Numbered from the stretch's first letter, positions 1 to 6,302 are shown. The stretch: DNA of 7,169 nucleotides from an uncultured Clostridia bacterium (GCA_947624765.1 CANQLS010000079.1:1-7169); one strand, 5' to 3'. A program made the numbers and translations. Notes: a model not told the origin generated them from the sequence alone.

Positions 1-2
1 TT

Positions 3-479
3 ATCTCTAATACGCATGGGCTAAAGGGAGAAATGAAGGTAAGACCATATACAGAAAATGCGAAGAGATATGAAGAATTAAAGAAAATATTAATTGAGAA
101 AAATGGCATAATGCAAGAATATGAAATAGAAAAAGTCCGTTATCAAAAAGATGTTATACTCTTAAAGGTAAAGGGCATAGATACTATTGAAGAAGCAGGA
201 AAATTAAAAAATCATGCCATTATGATTCCTCGTACTGATGGAAAATCTTTAAGTAATGATGAATATTTTATTGCAGATCTAATTGGTTGTAGTGTGTATG
301 ATGATAAATTCTTAGGCATTGTAGACGACGTTTTCACTACTGGTGGAAGTGACGTATATGTGATTAAGAGAGAAAATGAAAAAGATTTGCTTTTACCAGC
401 GATTACATCAGTAATTAAAAAAGTTGATGTAGTAAATAAAAGAATAGATGTGGAAATTCCTAGGGGGTTATTAGATTGA
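3..479 (+). CDS. rimM: Ribosome maturation factor RimM, 5'-truncated by window edge
   Basis: RimM binds the 30S subunit through ribosomal protein S19 and assists maturation of the 16S rRNA head. The reading frame is open to the window edge. The first visible residues, ISNTHGLKGEMKVRPY, are the conserved N-terminal RimM barrel motif, so the ATG at 33 is an internal methionine and the true start lies upstream. The visible 158 residues compare with a usual length of about 165-175, so probably fewer than 15 residues are missing. The N-terminal RimM domain runs to about the PRTDG stretch. A PRC-barrel domain follows, with the typical DLIG, GSDVYVI and LLPAI blocks, ending at EIPRGLLD. The stop codon overlaps the trmD start, as expected of the common rpsP-rimM-trmD-rplS operon. 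Family assignment is secure. Confidence 0.95.
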   Translation: MSNTHGLKGEMKVRPYTENAKRYEELKKILIEKNGIMQEYEIEKVRYQKDVILLKVKGIDTIEEAGKLKNHAIMIPRTDGKSLSNDEYFIADLIGCSVYDDKFLGIVDDVFTTGGSDVYVIKRENEKDLLLPAITSVIKKVDVVNKRIDVEIPRGLLD

Positions 480-1165
480 GGTTTGATGTATTAACGTTGT
501 TCCCTGAAATGTTTACTGTTATGCAGGAAAGCATTATGGGAAGAGCAATACAAAATAAAAAGATAGAACTAAATATCATAAACTTTCGAGAATTTTCTAA
601 AGATAAGCAAAAACACGTAGATGATACTCCATATGGTGGAGGAGCTGGTATGGTTATTAGACCAGAACCAATCTATGATGCTTATCAAAGTATTATCAAG
701 GATTTAAAAATAAAACCAAAAGTCATTTATTTATCGCCAAAAGGAAAAGTTTTTAATCAACAACTAGCAAGAGAACTTGCTAAGGAAGAACATCTTATTT
801 TACTTTGTGGACATTATGAAGGTATTGACCAACGAGTATTAGATGAAATTGTAGATGAAGAAATTTCTATTGGTGATTACATATTAACTGGTGGCGAGCT
901 TCCAGCAATGGTTGTTATAGATGCAATTAGTAGAAATGTGGAAGGGGTACTAAATGAGGAATCTTTGAAAGAGGAATCTTTTAGTAAAGATTTGTTAGAA
1001 TATCCACAATATACACGTCCAGAAGTATTTCTAGGAAAGAAAGTCCCAGAAGTATTATTGTCAGGTCATCATGCTAATATTGAAAAATGGAGATTAGAAA
1101 AATCACTTGAAATAACTAAAAATAAAAGACCAGATTTGATAGAAAGGAGAAACCAAAATGGATAA
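476..1165 (+). CDS. trmD: tRNA (guanine-37-N1)-methyltransferase TrmD
   Basis: TrmD uses S-adenosylmethionine to methylate G37 next to the anticodon, which prevents +1 frameshifting. It acts as a cytoplasmic homodimer of the SPOUT (knotted) class. Visible blocks are DDTPYGGGAGMV (about 49-60), LSPKGK (86-91), the knot and cofactor motifs CGHYEGIDQR (111-120) and SIGDYILTGGEL (131-142), YPQYTRPEV (176-184) and GHHANIEKWR (197-206). At 229 residues it is near full family length. The start is a TTG at 476 that overlaps the rimM stop as TTGA, with a purine-rich AGGGGG about 8 bases upstream; no ATG lies nearby, and the protein begins MRFDVLTLFPEMF as the family does. The linker just before LLEYPQYTRP reads Glu-Ser-Phe, where many homologues have Asp-Ser-Phe. 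The 3' end overlaps rplS by 8 bases. Confidence 0.97.
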   Translation: MRFDVLTLFPEMFTVMQESIMGRAIQNKKIELNIINFREFSKDKQKHVDDTPYGGGAGMVIRPEPIYDAYQSIIKDLKIKPKVIYLSPKGKVFNQQLARELAKEEHLILLCGHYEGIDQRVLDEIVDEEISIGDYILTGGELPAMVVIDAISRNVEGVLNEESLKEESFSKDLLEYPQYTRPEVFLGKKVPEVLLSGHHANIEKWRLEKSLEITKNKRPDLIERRNQNG

Positions 1166-1538
1166 GATTAAAGCAATTGAAAACGAACAATTAAGAGCTA
1201 ATCCACTTACTTTAAATATTGGTGATACTGTAAGAGTACATTGCAAAATTAAAGAAGGTAACAAAGAAAGAATCCAAGTATTTGAAGGAACGATTATTAA
1301 AAAACAACGTGGAGGAGCAAATGAAACTTTTACTGTAAGAAGAGTTGCTTATGGAACAGGTGTTGAAAGAACATTCCCTGTACATTCACCAAGAATTGAA
1401 AAAGTAGAAGTTGTAAGACCAGCTAAAGTAAGAAGAGCTAAATTATATTATCTAAGAGATAGAGTTGGTAAAGCAACAAGAGTAAAAGAAGACATTACTG
1501 CTAGATCTGTGAAAGAAGAAGAAAACACAGAAGAATAA
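1158..1538 (+). CDS. rplS: 50S ribosomal protein L19
   Basis: L19 sits at the 30S-50S interface of the ribosome and takes part in an intersubunit bridge. The 126-residue protein shows the full family pattern: NIGDTVRVHCKIKEGNKERI (20-39), VFEGTII, RRVAYGTGVERTFPVHSPRI (61-80) and the signature KVRRAKLYYLRDR (90-102). Bacterial L19 is usually about 115 residues; the extra length is a charged C-terminal tail rich in Lys and Glu, which is variable in the family. The ATG at 1158 follows AGGAGA by about 7 bases and lies within the end of trmD, so translation of the two is probably coupled. This is the last gene of the operon, with an intrinsic terminator beginning 8 bases after the stop. Confidence 0.97.
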   Translation: MDKIKAIENEQLRANPLTLNIGDTVRVHCKIKEGNKERIQVFEGTIIKKQRGGANETFTVRRVAYGTGVERTFPVHSPRIEKVEVVRPAKVRRAKLYYLRDRVGKATRVKEDITARSVKEEENTEE

Positions 1539-1546
1539 AAATAAAG

Positions 1547-1579
1547 AGATACTTCATTCAAAATGGAGTATCTTTTTTT
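1547..1579 (+). terminator. Intrinsic terminator of the rimM-trmD-rplS operon
   Basis: An 11-bp stem (arms 1547-1557 and 1563-1573, one G-U pair) with a 5-nt loop is followed directly by a run of seven T (1573-1579). It starts 8 bases after the rplS stop codon. An A-rich stretch just before the stem could extend pairing with the T run. This is a textbook rho-independent terminator. Confidence 0.93.
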
Positions 1580-1611
1580 GTTACTGGATAACACTTTTTT
1601 AAAATAATACT

Positions 1612-1637
1612 CTACAATTATGTCTGCATAATTGTAG
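1612..1637. repeat. Perfect 11-bp inverted repeat abutting the REP-like element
   Basis: Arms CTACAATTATG (1612-1622) and CATAATTGTAG (1627-1637) are perfect reverse complements around a 4-nt loop, TCTG. The right arm shares its last five bases, TGTAG, with the first five bases of the GC-rich repeat copy at 1633-1655, so the two hairpins cannot both form fully in one molecule. There is no T tract after it and no gene to end here, because the rplS terminator lies upstream. It may be a remnant of the same repeat family or part of its left boundary. Confidence 0.75.
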
Positions 1638-1655
1638 CGACGCCCATTGGGCGCC
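1633..1655 (+). repeat. REP-like palindromic repeat, copy A
   Basis: The 23-nt unit starts TGTAGCGACG and contains the palindrome GACGCCCATTGGGCGCC (1639-1655; 8-nt arms about a central T, one mismatched position that becomes a G-T pair on the minus strand). It is strongly GC-rich within an intergenic region that is otherwise mostly A and T. It differs from copy B at only three positions. Confidence 0.8.
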
Positions 1656-1732
1656 ATTAAATCGAAGACACAACAAAATCTTTTCTTTAGTGCACTATAA
1701 CAAATTATGCAAAAGAAATATTTTCAATTTAT

Positions 1733-1755
1733 GGCGGCCAATGGCCGCCGCTACA
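1733..1755 (-). repeat. REP-like palindromic repeat, copy B
   Basis: This is the inverted partner of copy A. On the plus strand it carries the perfect palindrome GGCGGCCAATGGCCGCC (1733-1749; 8-nt arms about a central A) followed by GCTACA. Read on the minus strand it begins TGTAGCGGCG, matching copy A. Relative to copy A, unit positions 11 and 19 change together from C-G to G-C, so the palindrome is preserved. Position 8 changes from A to G, which perfects the pairing. Confidence 0.8.
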
Positions 1756-1826
1756 CGCGCACTGGCATGGCTTTGAATAATTATTTAGAATAAAATCATT
1801 ATCTAGTAACAAAAAGATATTTAATC

Positions 1827-1863
1827 AAATAAGTGGAATCACTGTTACTGATTCCATTTATTT
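1827..1863 (-). terminator. Terminator hairpin downstream of the hsp20 gene
   Basis: Arms of 15 nt (1827-1841 and 1849-1863) pair around a 7-nt loop with a single G-U pair; the core is TGGAATCA/TGATTCCA. It lies 5 bases beyond the hsp20 stop on the minus strand. The lower stem and the following minus-strand sequence are T-rich (TTATTT, then CTTTTTG about 10 bases later), so termination is plausible although the T tract is not continuous. The near-symmetric A/T flanks could also let it act on plus-strand readthrough. Confidence 0.6.
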
Positions 1864-1868
1864 TAAGA

Positions 1869-2288
1869 TTATTCGATTGGAATATATTTTTGACTTTCTA
1901 TCGATTTTTGCTTTTCTTTTGGAAATTCTAGATGTAAAGTACCATTTTTGAAACTTGCTTTTACATCTTCTTCATTTACATTTTCTCCAACGTAAAAACT
2001 TCTAGCACATTCGCCTACATATCTTTCTTGATATACATATGTTTCATTATCTTTTTCATTATTCTTTTCTTTTTTAGTAGTAGCATGAACAGTTAAATAG
2101 CCATTTTTCATTCCTAAATGAATGTCTTCCTTATCATAGCCCGGCAAATCAATATCAACCAAATAGTTTCCATCTTTGTTTTTAATATCTGTTCTCATTA
2201 ACCTGCTATCTTGTTTAGTAAAGAATGGATCATGAAACATTTCATCAAAAAAATCAAAGTCATTATTTCTTCTTGGAATTAACATCAT
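1869..2288 (-). CDS. hsp20: Hsp20-family small heat-shock protein
   Basis: Small heat-shock proteins are ATP-independent holdases that assemble into large oligomers and keep unfolding proteins soluble in the cytoplasm. The 139-residue product has a Phe- and Asp-rich N-terminal arm (DFDFFDEMFHDPFF, about 11-23). An alpha-crystallin domain spans about 30-124, with YLVDIDLPGYDKEDI (42-56), ERYVGECARSFYVGENV (88-104) and the signature ASFKNGTLHLEFPK (111-124). The C-terminal I-x-I anchor is present as IPI (136-138). Length and order are normal for the family. Two tandem ATGs stand at the start; the outer one (2286-2288) is chosen because AAGGAGTG lies about 7 bases before it. It is 77 bases downstream of the ABC/CPBP gene on the same strand, with no convincing terminator between, so readthrough from that operon is possible. 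A dyad upstream may regulate it. Confidence 0.93.
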   Translation of the reverse strand: MMLIPRRNNDFDFFDEMFHDPFFTKQDSRLMRTDIKNKDGNYLVDIDLPGYDKEDIHLGMKNGYLTVHATTKKEKNNEKDNETYVYQERYVGECARSFYVGENVNEEDVKASFKNGTLHLEFPKEKQKSIESQKYIPIE

Positions 2289-2309
2289 AAACTTTCACTC
2301 CTTCGTAAT

Positions 2310-2331
2310 AGTTTGTTATATCATACAAACT
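2310..2331 (-). promoter_or_regulatory. Dyad symmetry over candidate extended -10 of hsp20
   Basis: AGTTTGT (2310-2316) and ACAAACT (2325-2331) form a perfect 7-bp inverted repeat with an 8-nt spacer. On the minus strand it overlaps TGATATAAC, which fits an extended -10 box, and it would place transcription start about 20 bases before the hsp20 ATG. No good -35 is visible. The arrangement resembles a repressor operator, but it is not the CIRCE (HrcA) or CtsR sequence that I know from heat-shock genes. Confidence 0.4.
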
Positions 2332-2365
2332 TAATATATCCGAAAGAGCGGAAAATAATACCTAT

Positions 2366-4543
2366 TTATCGCAATAAATTTTCTGTTAAAATACTCATGC
2401 ACAAAACTAGAAGAAGAGAGACGTCAAAAGTAAAATCAGTAAATACATATTTATACTTTTTCAATGCACTAAAGGAAAGAGGCATTTTGAAAAAAGATAT
2501 AATTTTTTCTCTAGAACTTTTTTTAATTAGTGCCCTAACTGAAAGTACAAATCCTGCTATGAATAAAATAAATATTGTCATTGTTAAAATGATAATTCCA
2601 TACTCTGGTAATACCATTGTAATTGTAGCGAAACCATTGTTAATAAAGTGTATAATCATAGTGAGCTTAATATCTTTTGTATATATATAAATAGTTGCAA
2701 AAACAAGACCTATTAAAAATGCAAATAATCCTTGCGATAAGTTCATATGGATAAGTCCAAACAGTAAAGCAGAGAATAGAAGTGCAAAGTTCTTGCCATA
2801 TGGCAAAGTAAAATCAATAATAGCTTTTCTGAAAAATAATTCTTCAAAAATTGCTGGGGTAACAGCTAATGTTAAAATTAAAATAATTTTACTAATCCAA
2901 GATGACTCTTGGCTTGTTGTGAACATCTCTGTAATATCATAATCTAATCCTATTTTAGGATATAATATATAGCTTAATAAAATTTGCAAAACGAATATAA
3001 TAAAAATACCAATTAATATAATTTTTGCTTTTTGTGAAAACGAAATATTCTTTTCTTCTTTTGGCGTTTTATTGCAATAAGCTAAAACAAATGCAGATGC
3101 AATACCCAATGAGAATATTTGCAATAGAAGTTGCATTAACATACTAATTTCTTCTTGATTGAAAATATTGTGTAATAAACTTGGTAGAAAAATACTAAAT
3201 AGTAATGAAAGAATAGTTTGTATGCCTACATATAAAAGAATAGCAATACCAACTACAAAACCTAATTCTTTCATTTTACGTTTAATTAAATTTTGAGTTA
3301 ATGCATTTTCAGTTTTTTGATGTTTATTTTTCCTTTTTGTATAATCTAAAATTCCATTTTTAAAAATCTTTGAACAAAAATGAAAAGTAGTAGGTATTAA
3401 AACAAAAAGTAATGCAAGTGAAAGTATGATTTGCCAAACATGAATTTGCCCAACTACCATAAGTGCTGGAATGAAGTAAGCAGAAATGATTGGTAAGCAA
3501 GAAATTATAGCAAGCCATAAATTAACTTTCGTATAAGGCGTAATTACTTGTAGTGTCAATATATAACCAATAATCATAATAAATGCAAGAAGTGATACTG
3601 TATTTCCAGCTTCAGCTGATGAAGCGGTTTTGGCAGATAACGTTGCTTGAATAATGCATAACAAAATAATGTTTAATACATTATAAATTAGCAAAGCTAA
3701 AATATATAACACAATATCAAAACTAAAAACGAAATTGCTAGAAAGAGAAATATCCATTTCAGCCATAAGAGGAATACTAGCAATCATAGCAGCAATGTAA
3801 TAATAAATTAATAAAAAGATACCTTGTATTATTAAAATAGCAATATTACTAAAAAGCTTTGCAAATAAATATTCTTTAGCAGAAACAGTTGTTAAAATAT
3901 ATTCACTAGATTTTGATTGTTTCTCTTGAGAAATTTCATTTGCTAATTTCGAAAATAGAAAAATAGTTAAAATATATGTGAATGCAGATGAAAATAATTT
4001 CATATAGTCTTTTAAAGTAGAATCTTCTGCATCAACAGAGAGCATTATACGTTCAATTGGTAAGTTGCTTTGTAATGTTTTTAATGTATTTTCATCTAAG
4101 TTATATTTTTCTTCAAAAAGAGTATTTCTGCATTTTTGCAACGCTTCTTGAATAGGAGTATAAATGCTATTTACTATACCTTCTTTAGACGTGAACTTAA
4201 ATTTTACAACAAGTTCTTCATCAGGAATAACCTCAATAATTGCAAAATCATTTGGAATATTTTCTGATGTATAAGTGTTTTCAGTTATAGGTGTTATTTT
4301 AAAATTTTCATTTTCAGTAAATTGAGAAATAAAATCATCTTCAATTAAATGATTATTGTCTAAAAGTGCAATTTCAAAAATATTTTCTGTTTGTAATGGT
4401 TTTAATAAAGATGAAATATTATTTAAATTCATAATAAGTATTACGCTAATCAAAGTAATTACATTAAAAATAATGAACCACTTATTCTGAATATCACGAT
4501 ATAGAGAAAACTTAATAATTTCTTTTACTTTAGTGTAATTCAT
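2366..4543 (-). CDS. ABC-2 type permease fused to CPBP intramembrane metalloprotease
   Basis: This 725-residue membrane protein has two parts. Residues 1 to about 395 resemble an ABC-2/NatB-type permease: one N-terminal membrane segment (about 22-39), a large, probably extracytoplasmic, domain (about 40-180), then about six further segments, with the conserved motif EYILTTVSAKEYL at about 214-226. Residues from about 425 form a second multi-span half with all three CPBP (Abi, CAAX-like) protease motifs: EELFFR (567-572), FGLIH (595-599) and HFINN (632-636), so the expected metal and catalytic residues are intact. The GTG at 4552 is too close to its upstream purines. The ATG at 4543 has AGGTGA correctly placed and is preferred; the GTG would add three residues. 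It overlaps the ATPase gene, so it is surely its membrane partner. This fusion is a known architecture. The transported substrate and any proteolytic target are unknown; peptide export, self-protection or Na+ efflux are only guesses. Confidence 0.9.
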   Translation of the reverse strand: MNYTKVKEIIKFSLYRDIQNKWFIIFNVITLISVILIMNLNNISSLLKPLQTENIFEIALLDNNHLIEDDFISQFTENENFKITPITENTYTSENIPNDFAIIEVIPDEELVVKFKFTSKEGIVNSIYTPIQEALQKCRNTLFEEKYNLDENTLKTLQSNLPIERIMLSVDAEDSTLKDYMKLFSSAFTYILTIFLFSKLANEISQEKQSKSSEYILTTVSAKEYLFAKLFSNIAILIIQGIFLLIYYYIAAMIASIPLMAEMDISLSSNFVFSFDIVLYILALLIYNVLNIILLCIIQATLSAKTASSAEAGNTVSLLAFIMIIGYILTLQVITPYTKVNLWLAIISCLPIISAYFIPALMVVGQIHVWQIILSLALLFVLIPTTFHFCSKIFKNGILDYTKRKNKHQKTENALTQNLIKRKMKELGFVVGIAILLYVGIQTILSLLFSIFLPSLLHNIFNQEEISMLMQLLLQIFSLGIASAFVLAYCNKTPKEEKNISFSQKAKIILIGIFIIFVLQILLSYILYPKIGLDYDITEMFTTSQESSWISKIILILTLAVTPAIFEELFFRKAIIDFTLPYGKNFALLFSALLFGLIHMNLSQGLFAFLIGLVFATIYIYTKDIKLTMIIHFINNGFATITMVLPEYGIIILTMTIFILFIAGFVLSVRALIKKSSREKIISFFKMPLSFSALKKYKYVFTDFTFDVSLLLVLCMSILTENLLR

Positions 4544-5267
4544 TTTCTTCACCTACCTCATGAATAAAGATTTCATTGAAAGATGTAACAGGAGTATTTT
4601 CAATTTTGTAATTTTGTAAAATGTTTTGTAAGTTTCCCTGTAGCAGAGCTTTTCCATGATTGATTAAAAGAATTTCGTCGCATAAATTTTCAATATGATT
4701 CATTACATGAGATGAAAAAATAATAGTTTTTCCATTTTCTTTTAATTGTAAAATAGCTTGCTCTAATTCCGTTGCACTAACGGGATCTAAGCCCGAAAAA
4801 GGTTCATCTAAAATAATGAAATCTGGATTGTGCAAGATAGAAACAATAAATTGAATTTTTTGACGATTTCCTTTAGAGAGCTTTTTAATTTTTGTGAAGA
4901 GTAAATCTTCCATATGAAATTTTGAAAGCCACTTTTTTAAATTAATTAAAACTTCTTCCTTAGACATAAGTTTTAACGCTCCATAATATTCACAAATATC
5001 TAAAACAGAAAAAGAAGGTAAAAGACTTCCTTCCTCTGGTAAGTATCCAAAATGATTTAATAAAGCATCATTTATTTTTTCACCATCAAAAGAAATTTTG
5101 CCTTCGGTTGGTTCAATTAAATTTAATATCATTCTAAAAATAGTTGATTTTCCAGAACCATTTCTTCCTACAATTCCTAAAACAGAACCGTTTTTTAAGA
5201 CAAAAGAAATATTATCTACTGCCGTAACAGTATCAAATTGTTTTGTAACATTTTCAAATTCTAACAT
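4530..5267 (-). CDS. ABC transporter ATP-binding protein (NatA/ABC-2 type)
   Basis: This is the cytoplasmic ATPase that should drive the adjacent permease. The 245 residues contain Walker A GRNGSGKST (34-42, Lys40), a Q-loop region reading GYLPEE (74-79) with Glu rather than Gln as in NatA-like proteins, and ABC signature LSKGNRQ (130-136). Walker B IILDEP (151-156, Asp154-Glu155), D-loop SGLDP (158-162) and switch His187 follow. LSKGxxQ replaces the common LSGGQ, again as in the ABC-2 exporter class. The catalytic set is complete. The ATG at 5267 follows TAGGAGA by about 6 bases. It starts 28 bases after the ispH stop with no terminator visible between them. Its stop lies inside the permease gene (14-bp overlap), indicating translational coupling. 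The C-terminal 30 or so residues, after the nucleotide-binding core, are variable. Confidence 0.95.
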   Translation of the reverse strand: MLEFENVTKQFDTVTAVDNISFVLKNGSVLGIVGRNGSGKSTIFRMILNLIEPTEGKISFDGEKINDALLNHFGYLPEEGSLLPSFSVLDICEYYGALKLMSKEEVLINLKKWLSKFHMEDLLFTKIKKLSKGNRQKIQFIVSILHNPDFIILDEPFSGLDPVSATELEQAILQLKENGKTIIFSSHVMNHIENLCDEILLINHGKALLQGNLQNILQNYKIENTPVTSFNEIFIHEVGEENELH

Positions 5268-5295
5268 TATAATCTCCTAACTTTTAATTTAATAT

Positions 5296-6150
5296 TTATT
5301 GATGATAGATGTATTCTTTTATTTCATCAATACTTTCTTTTGGCGTAGAGGCACCTGACATTATACCTATGGTTTCAAATTTATTAAAATCTTCTAAGTT
5401 TAATTCTGACTTATTTTCAACACAAATGGCGTGATTACAATTTTGCTTTGCTATTTCAAAAAGTTTTTTCGTATTAGAGCTATTTTTCCCTCCGACTATA
5501 ATCATATAATCTACTCGCTTTGAAAGATTAGCTACTTCTAATTGCCTAATTTCAGTTGCATTGCAAATAGTGTTTTTTGTGATAAGTTCAATGTCATTTG
5601 ATAATTTTTGTTTTATTGATTCAACAATATAATCAAACTTTGAGATACTAAATGTTGTTTGTGCAATAATTAAAATTTTTTGCAAACGACTTTCTTGAAA
5701 CTTTGATATTGCCATTTGTACTTGATTTTCATTTTCTATTATGCAAGAGTTATCACCGCAAAAGCTAATTGTGGCAACGTTTTCAGGGTGATGTGAGTCA
5801 CCTAATAAAAATATATAATAATTTTTATTGGCATATTCCTCGGCAAGTTGATGAATTTTTAATACATTCGGACAAGTATAATCAAAAACATTTATATTTT
5901 TATTTTTTAATATTTTATATACGTGAGTAGGTATGCCATGTGCACGAATAATTGTATTTTGCAAAGCATTTTCTGGATTTTCAATTATAGTAAGTCCTTG
6001 ATTTTTTAATTCTTTAATTACTTCATTATTATGCACTAATTCACCTAAACAACATACATCATTGTATTGATTTAATATATTTTGTGTACCAGTTACTGCT
6101 CTTTTAACTCCATAGCAAAAACCAGCATTTTCACCAACTAAAATTTTCAT
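5296..6150 (-). CDS. ispH: 4-hydroxy-3-methylbut-2-enyl diphosphate reductase IspH
   Basis: IspH (LytB) is the last enzyme of the MEP pathway and reduces HMBPP to IPP and DMAPP using a [4Fe-4S] cluster. The three cluster cysteines are in family positions: Cys12 in GFCYGV, Cys93 in YTCPNV and Cys196 in NTICNAT. Substrate-binding residues are also present: His40, His71 (RAHGIP), His121 and Glu123 (SHHPE), Thr166 (QTTFS), Ser224-Ser225-Asn226 (NSSNT) and Ser268 (SGAST). At 284 residues it is a stand-alone enzyme; in a number of Clostridia IspH is fused to S1 RNA-binding domains, which are absent here. The ATG at 6150 follows GAGAGGA by about 8 bases. A good promoter lies upstream, and the gene heads the run of minus-strand genes that continues into the ABC transporter. 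Confidence 0.97.
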   Translation of the reverse strand: MKILVGENAGFCYGVKRAVTGTQNILNQYNDVCCLGELVHNNEVIKELKNQGLTIIENPENALQNTIIRAHGIPTHVYKILKNKNINVFDYTCPNVLKIHQLAEEYANKNYYIFLLGDSHHPENVATISFCGDNSCIIENENQVQMAISKFQESRLQKILIIAQTTFSISKFDYIVESIKQKLSNDIELITKNTICNATEIRQLEVANLSKRVDYMIIVGGKNSSNTKKLFEIAKQNCNHAICVENKSELNLEDFNKFETIGIMSGASTPKESIDEIKEYIYHQ

Positions 6151-6212
6151 AAACTCATTCCTCTCTATTAATATTTATTATAATTAAATGATTTTAATAT
6201 AGCAATAAAATC

Positions 6213-6241
6213 TTTATAAGATAGCCCATTTAATATGACAA
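6213..6241 (-). promoter_or_regulatory. Promoter of ispH and downstream ABC genes
   Basis: On the minus strand TTGTCA (6236-6241) and TATAAA (6213-6218) are separated by exactly 17 bases, each one base from the sigma-A consensus. Start of transcription would be near 6206, giving a leader of about 56 nt before ispH. The -35 box forms one arm of a 13-bp palindrome. Confidence 0.75.
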
Positions 6242-6248
6242 TTTGTCA
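6236..6248. promoter_or_regulatory. Palindrome at the divergent -35 region
   Basis: TGACAATTTGTCA is perfectly symmetric about its central T. Each arm reads TTGTCA outward, so it supplies a -35-like box to both strands: to the ispH promoter on the minus strand, and to a weaker plus-strand candidate with TATTTA at 6266-6271 after 17 bases. It could be a binding site for a dimeric regulator of both directions, or simply two back-to-back -35 boxes. Confidence 0.45.
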
Positions 6249-6267
6249 AAACGCTGTGGAAAAAATA

Positions 6268-6296
6268 TTTACAAGTTTACATATTTATGATATAAT
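6268..6296 (+). promoter_or_regulatory. Strong promoter of the orphan gene at 6435
   Basis: TTTACA (6268-6273) and a perfect TATAAT (6291-6296) are 17 bases apart, a near-consensus sigma-A promoter. Start of transcription near 6303 leaves an unusually long leader of about 130 nt before the ATG at 6435. Confidence 0.8.
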
Positions 6297-6302
6297 TTAC
6301 CT

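Larger units (their letters stand above)
1633..1755. mobile_element. REPIN/MITE-like inverted pair of palindromic repeats
   Basis: This 123-bp unit is bounded by two 23-bp GC-rich repeats in opposite orientation, each with TGTAGCG at the outer end followed by a near-perfect palindrome. Inside the repeats the symmetry continues: CCATTAAAT on the left answers ATTTATGG on the right, allowing one inserted base. A 10-bp palindrome, TAGTGCACTA (1688-1697), sits almost exactly at the centre. A 5' GTAG followed by an imperfect palindrome, arranged as an inverted pair, is the known layout of REP sequences and REPINs mobilised by RAYT (REP-associated tyrosine) transposases. No transposase is encoded in the window, so the element would be non-autonomous. 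I see no clear target-site duplication. The family assignment is inferred from architecture alone. Confidence 0.6.

Noticed and set aside
33..479. RimM starting at the ATG at 33
   Set aside because: The frame stays open upstream and encodes the conserved ISNTHGLKGE motif of RimM, so this ATG is internal and the gene runs off the window.
1448..1657. Minus-strand 69-codon open frame
   Set aside because: It lies antisense to the 3' end of rplS, its terminator and the repeat region, with no family similarity and no suitable ribosome-binding site.
1580..1868. CRISPR array or multi-copy direct repeat in the rplS-hsp20 gap
   Set aside because: Only two copies are present, in inverted orientation with one spacer, which does not fit a CRISPR array.
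2332..2365. Terminator between the permease-protease gene and hsp20
   Set aside because: Only a 4-5 bp stem around TCCG/CGGA is present and it lacks a T tract, so I do not call a terminator.
2313..2690. Plus-strand 125-codon open frame
   Set aside because: It is antisense to the well-supported permease-protease gene and to the hsp20 control region, and its product resembles no protein family.
5098..5280. Plus-strand 60-codon open frame
   Set aside because: It is the complement of the ATPase gene Walker A region; a shadow frame.
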